Source: Salinarimonas soli (GTDB lineage: Bacteria > Pseudomonadota > Alphaproteobacteria > Rhizobiales > Beijerinckiaceae). Taken from it: a DNA stretch of 64,000 bases. The notes under the pieces were generated by a model. It did no database searches and was not told the origin of the DNA. It saw only the letters and a program-made list of their open reading frames with translations. Location: NCBI RefSeq assembly GCF_008386575.1, contig NZ_VUOA01000019.1:186698-250697 (forward strand), written 5' to 3'. The position numbers and the translations under genes were made by a program. Below, in pieces: positions 17,355 to 26,021 of this stretch (its first letter is position 1; every line of letters starts with the position of its first letter).

Positions 17355-17732
17355 ATGGCCCGCGTCAAGCGCGGCGTGACCTCTCACGCCAAGCACAAGA
17401 AGGTCCTGCAGCAAGCCAAAGGCTTCAAGGGCCGCCGCAAGAACACCATCCGCATCGCCAAGCAGGCGGTCGAGAAGAGCATGCAATATGCTTATCGCGA
17501 CCGGAAGAACCGGAAGCGCACGTTCCGCGCGCTCTGGATCCAGCGCCTGAACGCGGCGGTGCGCGAGCACGGCATCACCTATAGCCGCTTCATCGACGGC
17601 CTCAACAAGGCCGGGATCGAGGTGGACCGCAAGCTCCTCTCTGAGGTGGCGATCCACGAGCCGGCGGCCTTCGCGGCCTATGTCGAGAAGGCCCGGGCGG
17701 CGCTGCCCGCCGAGACCGCCCAGGCGGCGTAA
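17355..17732 (+). CDS. rplT: 50S ribosomal protein L20
   Basis: A 125-aa large-subunit assembly protein that binds 23S rRNA early. The N-terminal basic arm is [20 protein letters not shown], and the globular part is [20 protein letters not shown]. Normal family length. A CAGGAGATC ribosome site is present. It is the last gene of the ribosomal unit, because a strong terminator follows directly. Confidence 0.98.
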   Translation: MARVKRGVTSHAKHKKVLQQAKGFKGRRKNTIRIAKQAVEKSMQYAYRDRKNRKRTFRALWIQRLNAAVREHGITYSRFIDGLNKAGIEVDRKLLSEVAIHEPAAFAAYVEKARAALPAETAQAA

Positions 17733-17738
17733 GGATGA

Positions 17739-17766
17739 AGGGCGGCCCCAGGGCCGCCCTTTTCGT
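17739..17766 (+). terminator. Rho-independent terminator after rplT
   Basis: AGGGCGGCCC (17739-17748), a 2-base CA loop and GGGCCGCCCT (17751-17760) form a perfect 10-bp stem, directly followed by TTTCGTTT. It lies 7 bases after the rplT stop. Confidence 0.85.
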
Positions 17767-17773
17767 TTCCACG

Positions 17774-17930
17774 TCTCCCCGCCCGCGGGGAGAGGGCCGG
17801 GGCTGGGGGGCGCAAAGTCGGAGCTGGGGATCGGGATTTGGAGCACGCCCGCCCGTACAGCCTTCTCCTGAGCCGACCGCGGATGGCGTCCCGACCCCCA
17901 CCCCTGACCCCTCCCCGCAAGGGGGAGGGG
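17774..17930. repeat. Dispersed repeat family B, copy B1
   Basis: About 157 bp. It begins with a TCTCCCCGCCCGCGGGGAGA palindrome. It continues with GGGCTGGGGGGCGCAAAGTC, GAGCTGGGG and CGTACAGCCTTCTCCTG, and ends CGACCCCCACCCCTGACCCC with CTCCCCGCAAGGGGGAGG. The two ends are inverted copies of each other (GGGGTGGGGGTCG against CGACCCCCACCCC), which gives a MITE-like layout. Other copies are at 36502, 40401 and 46596. Confidence 0.8.
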
Positions 17931-17993
17931 GAATGCCCTCTTGACGCTTCCCGCCTCCCCGGTCCATGTCCCCCGCTCTTCCCCGAGGGACCG

Positions 17994-19076
17994 ATGACCG
18001 ATCTCAGCACTCTCGAACGCGACCTCCTGGCCCAGGTCCGGGCTGCCTCCGACGAGGCGGCGCTGGAATCCTTGCGCGTGGCGGCGCTCGGCAAGAAGGG
18101 CTCCGTGTCCGAGCTCCTCAAGTCGCTCGGCGCCATGACCCCGGAGGAGCGCAAGGAAAAGGGGCCGCTCATCAACGGCCTGCGCGACGCGGTCCAGTCG
18201 GCGCTGGCCGAGCGGCGCGAGGTTCTGGCCGCGGCGGCGCTGACGGCGCGCCTTGCCGCCGAGCGCCTCGACGTCACGCTCCCCGTGCGCGAGGGGCCCG
18301 AGACCCGCGGGCGCATCCACCCGATCTCCCAGGTCATCGACGAGCTCACCGCCATCTTCGCCGACATGGGCTTCGCGGTCGCCGAGGGGCCCGACATCGA
18401 GACCGACGACTACAACTTCACGGCGCTCAACTTCCCCCCCGGCCACCCAGCCCGGGAGATGCACGACACGTTCTTCCTCCAGCCCGACCGGAACGGCGAG
18501 CGCAAGGTCCTGCGCACCCACACCTCGCCCGTCCAGATCCGCACCATGCGCACCAAGGCGCCCCCCATCCGGGTGATCATCCCCGGCCGCACCTATCGCC
18601 ACGACTCGGACCAGACCCACACCCCGATGTTCCACCAGGTCGAGGGCCTCGTCATCGACAAGGCCGCGAACATCGCCAACCTCAAGTGGATCCTGGAGGA
18701 GTTCTGCAAGGCGTTCTTCGAGGTCGACCAGGTGAAGATGCGCTTCCGCCCGTCCTTCTTCCCCTTCACGGAGCCCTCGGCGGAAGTCGACATCCAGTGC
18801 TCGCGCAGGGGCGACGAGATCCGCTTCGGCGAGGGCACGGACTGGCTCGAGATCCTCGGCTGCGGCATGGTCCACCCCAACGTCCTGCGCAATTGCGGCC
18901 TCGACCCGGACGAGGTCCAGGGCTTCGCCTGGGGCATGGGCATCGACCGCATCGCCATGCTGAAATACGGCATGCCGGACCTGCGTCCCTATTTCGACGC
19001 GGACGTACGCTGGCTCAACCATTACGGCTTCCGGCCGCTGGACCTGCCGACGCTGGCGGCGGGATTGAGCTCATGA
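17994..19076 (+). CDS. pheS: Phenylalanyl-tRNA synthetase alpha subunit
   Basis: A 360-aa catalytic subunit of the (alpha-beta)2 PheRS. It activates Phe and charges tRNA-Phe. An N-terminal coiled coil (residues 1-85) precedes the class II core. The motifs present are motif 2 ([19 protein letters not shown]), [11 protein letters not shown], the [12 protein letters not shown] strand and motif 3 ([14 protein letters not shown]). Normal length. The ATG at 17994 follows GAGGGA. A repeat of family D and a DUF559 gene separate it from pheT. Confidence 0.97.
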   Translation: MTDLSTLERDLLAQVRAASDEAALESLRVAALGKKGSVSELLKSLGAMTPEERKEKGPLINGLRDAVQSALAERREVLAAAALTARLAAERLDVTLPVREGPETRGRIHPISQVIDELTAIFADMGFAVAEGPDIETDDYNFTALNFPPGHPAREMHDTFFLQPDRNGERKVLRTHTSPVQIRTMRTKAPPIRVIIPGRTYRHDSDQTHTPMFHQVEGLVIDKAANIANLKWILEEFCKAFFEVDQVKMRFRPSFFPFTEPSAEVDIQCSRRGDEIRFGEGTDWLEILGCGMVHPNVLRNCGLDPDEVQGFAWGMGIDRIAMLKYGMPDLRPYFDADVRWLNHYGFRPLDLPTLAAGLSS

Positions 19077-19143
19077 TCGGGCTCGCGCCCGAGGGCGCGG
19101 ATCGCCAAGCCCATCCCTGGAGCGCCGGCGCCGATGCCGGTGA

Positions 19144-19312
19144 TCCCTCTCCCCCCTTGCGGGGGAGAGATGGAGAGGGGGGTGTGGCGCGACAGCGCCG
19201 CGCGCCCGATGCTGCAATGCTCCCGGCTGATCGTTCCGTCGCGGCGCCGTTGCTGCGCACCGGCGCACCCCGCTCTGTTCCTGCGGGGCATCCGCCCCGC
19301 AAGGGGGTAGAG
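19144..19312. repeat. Dispersed repeat family D, copy D1
   Basis: Begins CCTCTCCCCCCTTGCGGGGG. It then has AGAGGGGGG-TGGCGCG-ACAGCGCCG, GATCGTTCCGTCG, CACCCCGCTCTG and GCGGGGCATCCGCCCCGCAA, ending in GGGGG. The same order of blocks occurs at 28100-28266. It occupies most of the pheS-DUF559 gap. Confidence 0.75.
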
Positions 19313-19399
19313 GGACGTGGTCCGCGGTGGAAGCAGGCCCCCGCGCATGCGGAGGTCGCGCCGCGGCTGAGGGCGTCCGCGAAGCGTCTTCGCCGCGAG

Positions 19400-19735
19400 A
19401 TGACCGAGGCCGAGCGAAAGCTCTGGCATGCTTTGCGCGGACACCGCTTCCAGGGTCTCGGCTTCCGCCGGCAAGTCCCGATCGGGCCATATGTCGCCGA
19501 TTTCGCCTGCCATCGCGCCCGGCTCGTCGTCGAGGTGGACGGTGGCCAGCACGGCTTCGACGATCACGTGGCTCGTGACGCGGTGCGCGACGCCTGGCTT
19601 GCAGGGCGTGGCTACCGCACGCTCCGCTTCGCCAACCACGATGTCCTTCGCCGGCGCGAGAGCGTGCTCGACACCATCCACGCTGCCTGCGAGCCCTTCC
19701 TCATCCCGGAGCCGACGGCCGGAGACCTGCTATGA
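19400..19735 (+). CDS. DUF559 endonuclease-like protein between pheS and pheT
   Basis: At least 111 aa. The DUF559 (Vsr/restriction-endonuclease-like fold) pattern is complete: [74 protein letters not shown] and [10 protein letters not shown]. The Asp in YVADFAC and the VEVDGGQH motif are the expected catalytic region. The family-like segment RASAKRLRRE extends just upstream of the ATG at 19400. No good start codon lies there, so the true start may be a weak upstream one. Its TGA overlaps the pheT ATG (ATGA), which implies coupled translation. DNA target and biological role are unknown. Confidence 0.82.
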   Translation: MTEAERKLWHALRGHRFQGLGFRRQVPIGPYVADFACHRARLVVEVDGGQHGFDDHVARDAVRDAWLAGRGYRTLRFANHDVLRRRESVLDTIHAACEPFLIPEPTAGDLL

Positions 19736-22155
19736 AATTCACCCTCTCCTGGCTCAAGGACCACCTCGAGACCTCCGCGACCCTCGACCAAATCGTCGAG
19801 ACCCTCACCCGCGTCGGCCTCGAGGTCGAGGACGTGCGCGATCCGGGCCGGGCGCTGGAGCCCTACCGGATCGCCCGGGTGATCTCCGCCGAGCAGCACC
19901 CCAACGCCGACCGCCTGCGCGTCTGCATGGTGGACACGGGCGAGGGCGCGCCGGTGCAGGTGGTGTGCGGGGCGCCGAACGCGCGCGGGGGCATGACGAG
20001 CGTGTTCGCGCCGCCGGGCACCTACGTGCCGGGCAAGAACATCACGCTGGGCGTCGGCACGATCCGCGGCGTCGAGAGCCGGGGCATGCTGTGCTCGGCG
20101 GCCGAGCTCGGGATCTCCGAGGACCACGAGGGCATCATCGACCTGAGCACCGACGCACCGGTGGGAGAGGCTTATGCCGCGTTCGCCGGCCTCGACGATC
20201 CGGTGATCGAGATCAACCTCACGCCGAACCGCCCGGACTGCACCTCGATCCACGGCATCGCCCGCGATCTCGCGGCGGCGGGCTTGGGGTCGCTGAAGAA
20301 CGGCGCCGTCGCGCCCGTGCGCGGCGAGGGCAAGTGCCCCGTCGTGGTCGACATCGCCTTCGAGGGCGAGGACCGCAGGCTCTGCCCCGCCTTCGCGCTT
20401 CGCCTCGTGCGCGGGGTGAAGAACGGACCTTCTCCTGAGTGGCTCCAGCGTCGGCTGCGCGCGATCGGGCTTCGCCCCATCAACGCGCTCGTCGACATCA
20501 CGAACTACGTCACCTTCGACCGGGGCCGCCCGCTCCACGTCTTCGACGCCGCGAAGGTGCGCGGTGCGATCACGGTGCGCCGCGCGCAGGCCGGCGAGGA
20601 GCTGCTCGCCCTCGACGGGCGCACCTACCGCCTCGACCCCGAAGTGGTGGTGATCGCCGACGAGGCGGGGGTGGAATCCATCGCGGGCGTCATGGGCGGC
20701 GAGCATTCGGGCTGCGACGAGGGCACCACGGACGTGCTCATCGAGTCGGCCCTGTGGGACCCGCTCAACATCGCCCAGACCGGACGGCGGCTCGGCATCA
20801 TCACGGATGCGCGCTACCGCTTCGAGCGCGGCATCGACCCGAACTTCACCATCCCCGGCCTCGAGATCGCGACCCGCATGGTGATGGAGCTGTGCGGCGG
20901 CACGCCCACGGAGGGCGCCCTGTTCGGCGAGATCCCCGACGCCAGCCGCATCATCGAGTTCCCCTTCTCGGAGGTGCGCCGCCTGTCGGGGCTCGACGTG
21001 CCCGTGCCGGAGGCGCGCGCCATCCTCTCCGACCTCGGCTTCCACCTCTCGGGGAGCGGCGAGCGGATCCGGGTGCTGCCGCCGTCCTGGCGGCCGGACG
21101 TGGAGGGCAAGGCCGATCTCGTCGAGGAGGTGATCCGCATCGTCGGCCTCGACCGCATCCCCTCGACGCCGCTGGAGCGCATCGAGGCGGCGGTGATCCG
21201 CCCGCTCCTCACGACGATCCAGAAGCGCACCCGGCTCGCCAAGCGTGCGCTCGCCACCCGCGGCCTCGTCGAGGCCGTGACGTGGTCCTTCATCGCGGAT
21301 GGCGAGGCGCGCCTCTTCGGCGGCGGCGGGGCCGCCCTCAAGCTCGCCAACCCCATCGCCTCGGATCTCTCCGACATGCGCCCGAGCCTCCTGCCGGGGC
21401 TGATCAAGGCCGCGCAGCGCAACGCCGACCGGGGTTTTGGCGACGTGGCGCTCTTCGAGGTCGGCCAGTGCTTCGCGAGCGACGAGCCCGAGGGCCAGAC
21501 GATCCGCGCGGCCGCCGTGCGCCGGGGCAGCGCCCGCCACGAGGGCACGGGCCGGCACTGGGACGGGGGCGGGCGGGCCGTCGACGCCTTCGATGCCAAA
21601 GCCGACGCGCTGGCGCTCCTCGCGGCGCTGGGCGTGCCGACGGGCGGCCTCCAGGTGGCCCCGGGCGGGCCCGACTGGCTCCATCCCGGCCGCTCGGGCA
21701 CGCTCCAGTTCGGGCCGAAGGGCGTGGTCGGCCATTTCGGCGAGGTCCATCCGGCGGTGCTGAAGAGCCTCGACGTGAAGGGCCCGGTCGTGGCCTTCGA
21801 GATCACGCTCGACGCCCTGCCGCTGCCGAAGGCGAAGCCCACCAAGGTCAAGCCGAAGCTCGTTCTGCCCGACTTCCAGCCCGTCTCCCGCGACTTCGCC
21901 TTCGTGGTGGACCGCGCCGTGCAGGCCGGCGACATCCTCCGCGCCGCGCAGGGCGCCGACCGCACCCTCGTCACGGGCGTGGAGCTGTTCGACGTCTACG
22001 AGGGCGCGAACGTCGCCGAGGGCAAGAAGTCCGTGGCCATCGCGGTGACGCTCCAGCCCACGGAGCGCACCCTCACCGATGCCGAGATCGAGGCGGCTTC
22101 CGCCAAGATCGTGGCCGAGGTGGCCAAGAAGACGGGCGCGACGCTCCGCTCGTGA
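19732..22155 (+). CDS. pheT: Phenylalanyl-tRNA synthetase beta subunit
   Basis: An 807-aa beta chain of PheRS that carries tRNA recognition and editing. The domains in order are: N-terminal B1 ([20 protein letters not shown]), an EMAP/OB-type tRNA-binding domain around residues 40-150 ([17 protein letters not shown]), the B3/B4 editing domain (about 205-385), B5 (about 400-475), the pseudo-catalytic core, and a C-terminal ferredoxin-like anticodon-binding domain from about residue 712 ([20 protein letters not shown]). Normal length. The start overlaps the stop of the DUF559 gene by 4 nt, so pheT translation may depend on that insertion. Confidence 0.97.
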   Translation: MKFTLSWLKDHLETSATLDQIVETLTRVGLEVEDVRDPGRALEPYRIARVISAEQHPNADRLRVCMVDTGEGAPVQVVCGAPNARGGMTSVFAPPGTYVPGKNITLGVGTIRGVESRGMLCSAAELGISEDHEGIIDLSTDAPVGEAYAAFAGLDDPVIEINLTPNRPDCTSIHGIARDLAAAGLGSLKNGAVAPVRGEGKCPVVVDIAFEGEDRRLCPAFALRLVRGVKNGPSPEWLQRRLRAIGLRPINALVDITNYVTFDRGRPLHVFDAAKVRGAITVRRAQAGEELLALDGRTYRLDPEVVVIADEAGVESIAGVMGGEHSGCDEGTTDVLIESALWDPLNIAQTGRRLGIITDARYRFERGIDPNFTIPGLEIATRMVMELCGGTPTEGALFGEIPDASRIIEFPFSEVRRLSGLDVPVPEARAILSDLGFHLSGSGERIRVLPPSWRPDVEGKADLVEEVIRIVGLDRIPSTPLERIEAAVIRPLLTTIQKRTRLAKRALATRGLVEAVTWSFIADGEARLFGGGGAALKLANPIASDLSDMRPSLLPGLIKAAQRNADRGFGDVALFEVGQCFASDEPEGQTIRAAAVRRGSARHEGTGRHWDGGGRAVDAFDAKADALALLAALGVPTGGLQVAPGGPDWLHPGRSGTLQFGPKGVVGHFGEVHPAVLKSLDVKGPVVAFEITLDALPLPKAKPTKVKPKLVLPDFQPVSRDFAFVVDRAVQAGDILRAAQGADRTLVTGVELFDVYEGANVAEGKKSVAIAVTLQPTERTLTDAEIEAASAKIVAEVAKKTGATLRS

Positions 22156-22211
22156 GCGGGGCGGCCCGCTCATCCCGCCCGAGAGGCTGGCTCGTCAGTG
22201 CAGCCTACGCT

Positions 22212-22338
22212 CCACCCTCGTCCTGAGGCGCCCCGCAACGCGGGGCCTCGAAGGGCGCTCCAGGGATCTCCGGACGGCTGTGGCGAGGTGCTGCGTGCTT
22301 CGAGACGCGCTCTTCGCGCGCTCCTCAGCATGAGGGGG
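22212..22338. repeat. Dispersed palindromic repeat family A, copy A2 (inverted)
   Basis: It reads CCACCCTCGTCCTGAGGCGC, the CCCCGCAACGCGGGG hairpin, CCTCGAAGGGCGCTCCAGGG, a GACGCGCTCTTCGCGCG hairpin, and then CTCCTCAGCATGAGGGGG. This is the reverse orientation of A1. The last bases overlap the end of the pcp gene and provide its stop codon. Confidence 0.85.
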
Positions 22339-22984
22339 TGAGGAGACCGCCGTTCCGGGACAGACCCCGAGCCAGAGCCGCCCGGCGGCCCTCGGCGGCG
22401 AGGATCAGGGCGACGTCGAGGAGGCCGCGTTCCATGGCGCGCAGGGTGGGCCGGCGGTCGCGGCGGGCGTGCGAGCGGGGCAGGGGGATGTGGACGAAGA
22501 CCGTCGGCGCCGCGCCCGTTTCCAGCGCCGCGTAAGACGAGGCGTTGCACAGGTAGCGCCCGGCATCGCGTGAGGCGTGGGCGTCGAGGCCGCTGCCCCG
22601 CAGGGCCCGGATCAGGCCCGCCAGGGGCGCCCGCGCCCGGCGCAGGTGCGGCCCGCCGGGGCGGAAGGCGAGGCGGGAGGCGACCCGGCCGCCCGCGTCG
22701 GGAAACAGGCGGCTCACCCGGTTCACGGCCCGGGTCTCGACGCTGACATGACGCCGCCTTGCCGCGACGCCGAGCATCAGGACCGCGTCGGGCCGGCGCT
22801 CGCGCAGGTGCGGCACGAGGGCGGCATCGACGGCGCCATAGGCCGTGCGCAGGATCAGCGCCTCCGCCTCGATCCCCCGCAGGCGCAGGCGGGGATGGGC
22901 GGCGAGCGCCCGCGCCAGCCGCTCGGACGGGTTCCTGGGCACGCGGGGGAAGGGGCCGAAGCCCGTGACGAGGAGGCGGGTCAT
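22325..22984 (-). CDS. Pyroglutamyl-peptidase I family protein (C15)
   Basis: A 219-aa cysteine peptidase that removes N-terminal pyroglutamate. It opens LLVTGFGPFPRVPRNPSERL, the usual family start. The catalytic triad is visible: Glu83 in SVETRAVNR, Cys146 in RDAGRYLCNASSY and His165 in VFVHIPLPR. The length is normal. The last residues (LLTPSC) and the TGA stop are encoded inside repeat A2, so the natural C-terminus may have been replaced by the repeat. One base separates the gene from meaB upstream, which suggests a meaB-pcp transcript with no obvious metabolic link. Confidence 0.88.
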   Translation of the reverse strand: MTRLLVTGFGPFPRVPRNPSERLARALAAHPRLRLRGIEAEALILRTAYGAVDAALVPHLRERRPDAVLMLGVAARRRHVSVETRAVNRVSRLFPDAGGRVASRLAFRPGGPHLRRARAPLAGLIRALRGSGLDAHASRDAGRYLCNASSYAALETGAAPTVFVHIPLPRSHARRDRRPTLRAMERGLLDVALILAAEGRRAALARGLSRNGGLLTPSC

Positions 22985-22985
22985 C

Positions 22986-23951
22986 CTACAATCCGATCAG
23001 GGCCGCGATCTCGTCGGCGGCGGCGCTCGGCGAGGCGGCGCCCGCCCGCACCGAGGCCTCGATGGCGCCCATGCGGGCGCGCACGGCCGCGTCGCCGGTG
23101 AGGCGCTCGCGCAGGCGCTCGTCGACGAGGGCCCACATCCAGCGGATGTCCTGCGCCCGGCGCTTCGCCGCGATCTCCCCCGTGGCGTCGAGGCGGCGGC
23201 GATGGTCGAGGATCCGCTCCCACAGGTCGTCGAGGCCCTCGCCCGTCAGGCCCGAGACCGTCACCACGGGGGGCGACCAGGCGGGGGAGGCGGGGGTGAG
23301 GATGTGGAGCGCGGCGCGGTACTCGGCGGCGGCCGCGAGCGCCCGGGGCCGGCCCTCACCCTCCGCCTTGTTGACCGCGATCATGTCGGCGAGCTCCAGG
23401 ATGCCCTTCTTGATGCCCTGGAGCTCGTCGCCGGCGCCCGGCAGCATGAGGACGAGGAAGAAATCCGTGAGGTCCGCCACCGCCGTCTCGGACTGCCCGA
23501 CGCCCACGGTCTCGACGAGGATCACGTCGAAGCCCGCCGCCTCGCACAAGAGCATGGTCTCGCGGGTGCGCGCCGCCACGCCGCCGAGCGTGCCCGAGGT
23601 GGGGGAGGGGCGCACGAAGGCGGCCGGATCGGCGGCGAGCCGCGCCATGCGGGTCTTGTCGCCGAGGATCGAACCGCCCGTGCGGCTGGAGCTCGGGTCG
23701 ACGGCGAGCACCGCCACGCGGTGCCCCTTGGCGGTGAGGCCTGCGCCGAGCGCGTCGATGGTGGTCGACTTGCCGACGCCCGGCACCCCCGTGATGCCCA
23801 CCCGCACGGCACGCCCCGTGAGGGGCATCGCGGCCTCGATCAGGCGGCGGGCGGCGGCGCGGCGGTCGGGGCGCTTCGATTCAATGAGCGTGATAGCGCG
23901 GGCGAGAACCGCCCGGTCGCCGCCGGCCAGCGCCTCGATCGTGATCTCCAT
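22986..23951 (-). CDS. meaB: Methylmalonyl-CoA mutase-associated GTPase MeaB (ArgK family)
   Basis: A 321-aa G3E-family GTPase. It gates loading of adenosylcobalamin into methylmalonyl-CoA mutase and protects the enzyme from inactivation. The P-loop GVPGVGKST is at residues 55-63, followed by [20 protein letters not shown], the Walker-B/switch segment [14 protein letters not shown], and NKAEG as the base-recognition motif. Normal length. Its enzyme partners lie about 9 kb (scpA) and 15 kb (mutA) away in the same orientation. The divergent promoter region 23952-24215 separates it from a small hypothetical gene. Confidence 0.95.
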   Translation of the reverse strand: MEITIEALAGGDRAVLARAITLIESKRPDRRAAARRLIEAAMPLTGRAVRVGITGVPGVGKSTTIDALGAGLTAKGHRVAVLAVDPSSSRTGGSILGDKTRMARLAADPAAFVRPSPTSGTLGGVAARTRETMLLCEAAGFDVILVETVGVGQSETAVADLTDFFLVLMLPGAGDELQGIKKGILELADMIAVNKAEGEGRPRALAAAAEYRAALHILTPASPAWSPPVVTVSGLTGEGLDDLWERILDHRRRLDATGEIAAKRRAQDIRWMWALVDERLRERLTGDAAVRARMGAIEASVRAGAASPSAAADEIAALIGL

Positions 23952-24150
23952 GCCCTCACCCCGTCGGCGGACCCCGCTTCCGCCTCTTGTGCCGGGGCCG
24001 CCCCCCGCCGTCGAGGGCGAATTGCGCGCGGGAGCCGAAGCTTTGCCGCGTCATGTCTTCACGCGTGCAATTCTTGCCGGCTCATTCACCATCTTGGCTT
24101 CATGGCTGATGGGATTGCTCGCATCGCATGGCTCGCAACTATGACGGAAC

Positions 24151-24179
24151 TTGCGAATTCGAGCCATATGGATTATGGT
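24151..24179 (+). promoter_or_regulatory. Possible housekeeping promoter for the 24216 gene
   Basis: TTGCGA (24151-24156), a 17-base spacer and TATGGT (24174-24179) lie in a locally AT-rich stretch about 37 bases before the start of the next gene. Spacing and boxes fit a sigma-70-type promoter. Confidence 0.4.
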
Positions 24180-24215
24180 TAGGTAACAAGTGAATTCAAC
24201 GCGGCTATCGGTGAC

Positions 24216-24557
24216 ATGACGAAACTGACCATCACCCCCTTCGGCGTCCCTGCCGGGGAATTCAAGACCGGCTCGCAGCCCCTGGGCGGCGACACGGCCT
24301 TGTTCGATGCCGCGCGCCGGACCGCCGCCACCCAGAACGCCACTGCCGCCGACGCCGTGAACCGTCCGCCGGGCGTCCTGGTGGGGCAGAACGCCGGCGT
24401 CGCGCCCATGGGCGAGGCGGCCGCCACGTCGAGCCAGCCCTACGACTACAACCGCTATTCCTATAGCGACCCGCGCATGCTCCAGGCCTTCGAGCAGAAG
24501 GAGCGTCAGCACATCCAGACGCTCTACACCTCGATCCCCGGCAACACGAGCGTCTGA
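24216..24557 (+). CDS. Small hypothetical protein
   Basis: 113 aa, no signal peptide or membrane segment, no family recognised. Residues 15-75 are Ala/Thr/Gly-rich and probably flexible. The C-terminal 40 residues are Tyr-rich and polar (QPYDYNRYSYSDPRMLQAFE, then QKERQHIQTLYTSIPGNTSV). A promoter-like sequence lies just upstream. The second small hypothetical follows 10 bp later, so they look like a two-gene unit. Reality is supported by the non-biased C-terminal half and by that arrangement. Confidence 0.55.
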   Translation: MTKLTITPFGVPAGEFKTGSQPLGGDTALFDAARRTAATQNATAADAVNRPPGVLVGQNAGVAPMGEAAATSSQPYDYNRYSYSDPRMLQAFEQKERQHIQTLYTSIPGNTSV

Positions 24558-24567
24558 CGGCTGACCC

Positions 24568-24798
24568 ATGGCTCAGATCAACCTCGCGATCTTCACCCGC
24601 GTCCTGTTCATCTCGCAATATGGCCGCCCGGAGCATCGCAACGGCGCGCTGGCTCGCCTCGCGCTCCTGAAGGACGCCCTCCAGGCCGACCGCCGCTTCC
24701 CCAGCACCCAGCCGGTGCTCAACGCCGTCGAGACCGAGTGCTGGACCTGGTGGCACCAGGTCGACGCCGAATCGGCGCGCGCGATCGCGGCGGCTTAG
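24568..24798 (+). CDS. Small hypothetical protein
   Basis: 76 aa beginning MAQINLAIFTRVLFISQYGR. It is of mixed composition with an aromatic patch near the C-terminus (ETECWTWWHQVD). There is no signal peptide and no recognised family. The start is 10 bp after the stop of the preceding small gene. A palindromic GGAGCGGCTTCGCCGCAGCTCC begins 2 bases after its stop and could terminate transcription. Confidence 0.5.
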   Translation: MAQINLAIFTRVLFISQYGRPEHRNGALARLALLKDALQADRRFPSTQPVLNAVETECWTWWHQVDAESARAIAAA

Positions 24799-24990
24799 GG
24801 AGCGGCTTCGCCGCAGCTCCTTGCGCTGGATTCCGGATCTGCGTCCCGCCGGCGCGGGACTTGCCCGGGACAGTGGCGGAGGGTGGTCCAGAGGTCTCTA
24901 GAACCTCAACCCGCTTTCCCGGGCAAGCTGCGCGAATGCGCAGCGCCGATCCGGGATCCAGGATTCAGCTGCCGCGAAGCGGCTCCTCAA
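24799..24990. repeat. Repeat family C, copy C1
   Basis: An outer hairpin-forming GAGCGGCTTCGCCGCAGCTC is followed by GCTGGATTCCGGATCTGCG. Its inverted counterpart near the right end reads CGCCGATCCGGGATCCAGG, with CGCGAAGCGGCTCCTC closing the element. Between them is a CCCGGGACAG/TTTCCCGGGC pair. The architecture resembles the element at 37637-37835. Confidence 0.55.
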
Positions 24991-24997
24991 ATCCCCC

Positions 24998-25780
24998 TCA
25001 CACCAGGCTCGCCACCCCGAAGCGGCCCCAGAAGGGCACCTTCACGGCGGGGCGGCGCAGGTCGATGCCGGCGACCGCGCCGAACAGGATCACGTCCACG
25101 CCCTCGACCCAGCCGACCGTGATCCCGGCATAGCCGCCGAGCGACAGGCTCACCCCCGTGCCGCTCGGGGTCAGGCTGAGCCAGCTCTCGAGGGGGCGCC
25201 AGTCCTTGCCCAGCGCGGTGGGCGGCAGGATGGCGCCGAGCTCCGGGGTGGCGCGCAGGACATGGGCGATGAAGGTGTTGGAGTTCGGCCCCGGCCAGGC
25301 CCGGTAGTCGCCAAAGCCCCGGTACGGGTAATCCGCCACGGCGGCGCGCACGCGCGGGATCAGGCGCTCGGCCGCCTCGCCCTCGAGGGCGGCGACGAGC
25401 TGGGGCGGGTTGCCGAACCAGCGCCCGTCGGCGGGCCAGCCATTGGTGCGCACGGGCGAGCCCCAGCCCACCTTGTCGAAGCGCGTGTAGCGCGCGGCGC
25501 CGGCCTCCTTCACCACGATCCAGGCGTGATGCGCCACGATCCCGCGCCAGCGCCCGACCCGGGCAGCGTAGACGTGGATCATGGCGTCCGGCTTGTCGGC
25601 GGGGCGGGGCAGGAGGCCGGCGCTCGACCAGTCGGCGCTGCCCCAGTCGCCGGGCAGGTCGCCGCGCAGGGTCCACCACGCGACGCGGGCCGCGAGCGGC
25701 ACGACGAAGACGAGGAGCAGGATCACGACGAGGCGGGCGAGGGTCATCGCCCAGGACGTGGCCCTCCCGCGTGGCGCCAT
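24998..25780 (-). CDS. DUF3750 family membrane-anchored protein
   Basis: About 260 aa. A single N-terminal helix (LARLVVILLLVFVVPLAARV) anchors a domain outside or inside the membrane; topology is uncertain. The DUF3750 core is clear: HHAWIVVKEAGAARYTRFDK, then YRAWPGPNSNTFIAHVLR and ELGAILPPTALGKDW. The family is conserved in proteobacteria but has no known function. The His and Cys/Ser-like placement loosely recalls NlpC/P60-type folds, which is only a thought. Three starts are possible: GTG 25825, ATG 25780 and ATG 25747. None has a strong ribosome site. Confidence 0.82.
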   Translation of the reverse strand: MAPRGRATSWAMTLARLVVILLLVFVVPLAARVAWWTLRGDLPGDWGSADWSSAGLLPRPADKPDAMIHVYAARVGRWRGIVAHHAWIVVKEAGAARYTRFDKVGWGSPVRTNGWPADGRWFGNPPQLVAALEGEAAERLIPRVRAAVADYPYRGFGDYRAWPGPNSNTFIAHVLRATPELGAILPPTALGKDWRPLESWLSLTPSGTGVSLSLGGYAGITVGWVEGVDVILFGAVAGIDLRRPAVKVPFWGRFGVASLV

Positions 25781-25859
25781 CAAGGCGGGCGGGGCCGCTT
25801 CATGCCGTCGCGGCGTGACGATCACCCGAGGTCTGGCTCGGACCGGGAGACCTCTCCAA

Positions 25860-25987
25860 CCCCCTCATGCTGAGGTGCCCACCGCAGGTGGGCCTCGAAG
25901 CACGCAGCACGGTCGTGAGCCGGAGGGAGATCCCCGGAGCGCCCTTCGAGGCCCCGCGTTGCGGGGCGCCTCAGGACGAGGTTGGGG
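25860..25987. repeat. Dispersed palindromic repeat family A, copy A3
   Basis: CCCCTCATGCTGAGG, the hairpin GTGCCCACCGCAGGTGGGC, CTCGAAGCACGCAG, GGAGCGCCCTTCGAGG, the hairpin CCCCGCGTTGCGGGG, and CGCCTCAGGACGAGG. Same orientation as A1. It lies between the DUF3750 gene and the end of tctA. Confidence 0.85.
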
Positions 25988-26021
25988 GTGGGATCGGCGG
26001 GCTGTTCCGGGCCCGCCCCCC

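Noticed and set aside
24051..24569. A 172-codon minus-strand frame over the 24216 gene and its upstream region
   Set aside because: It runs antisense through the better supported small gene and has no motif.
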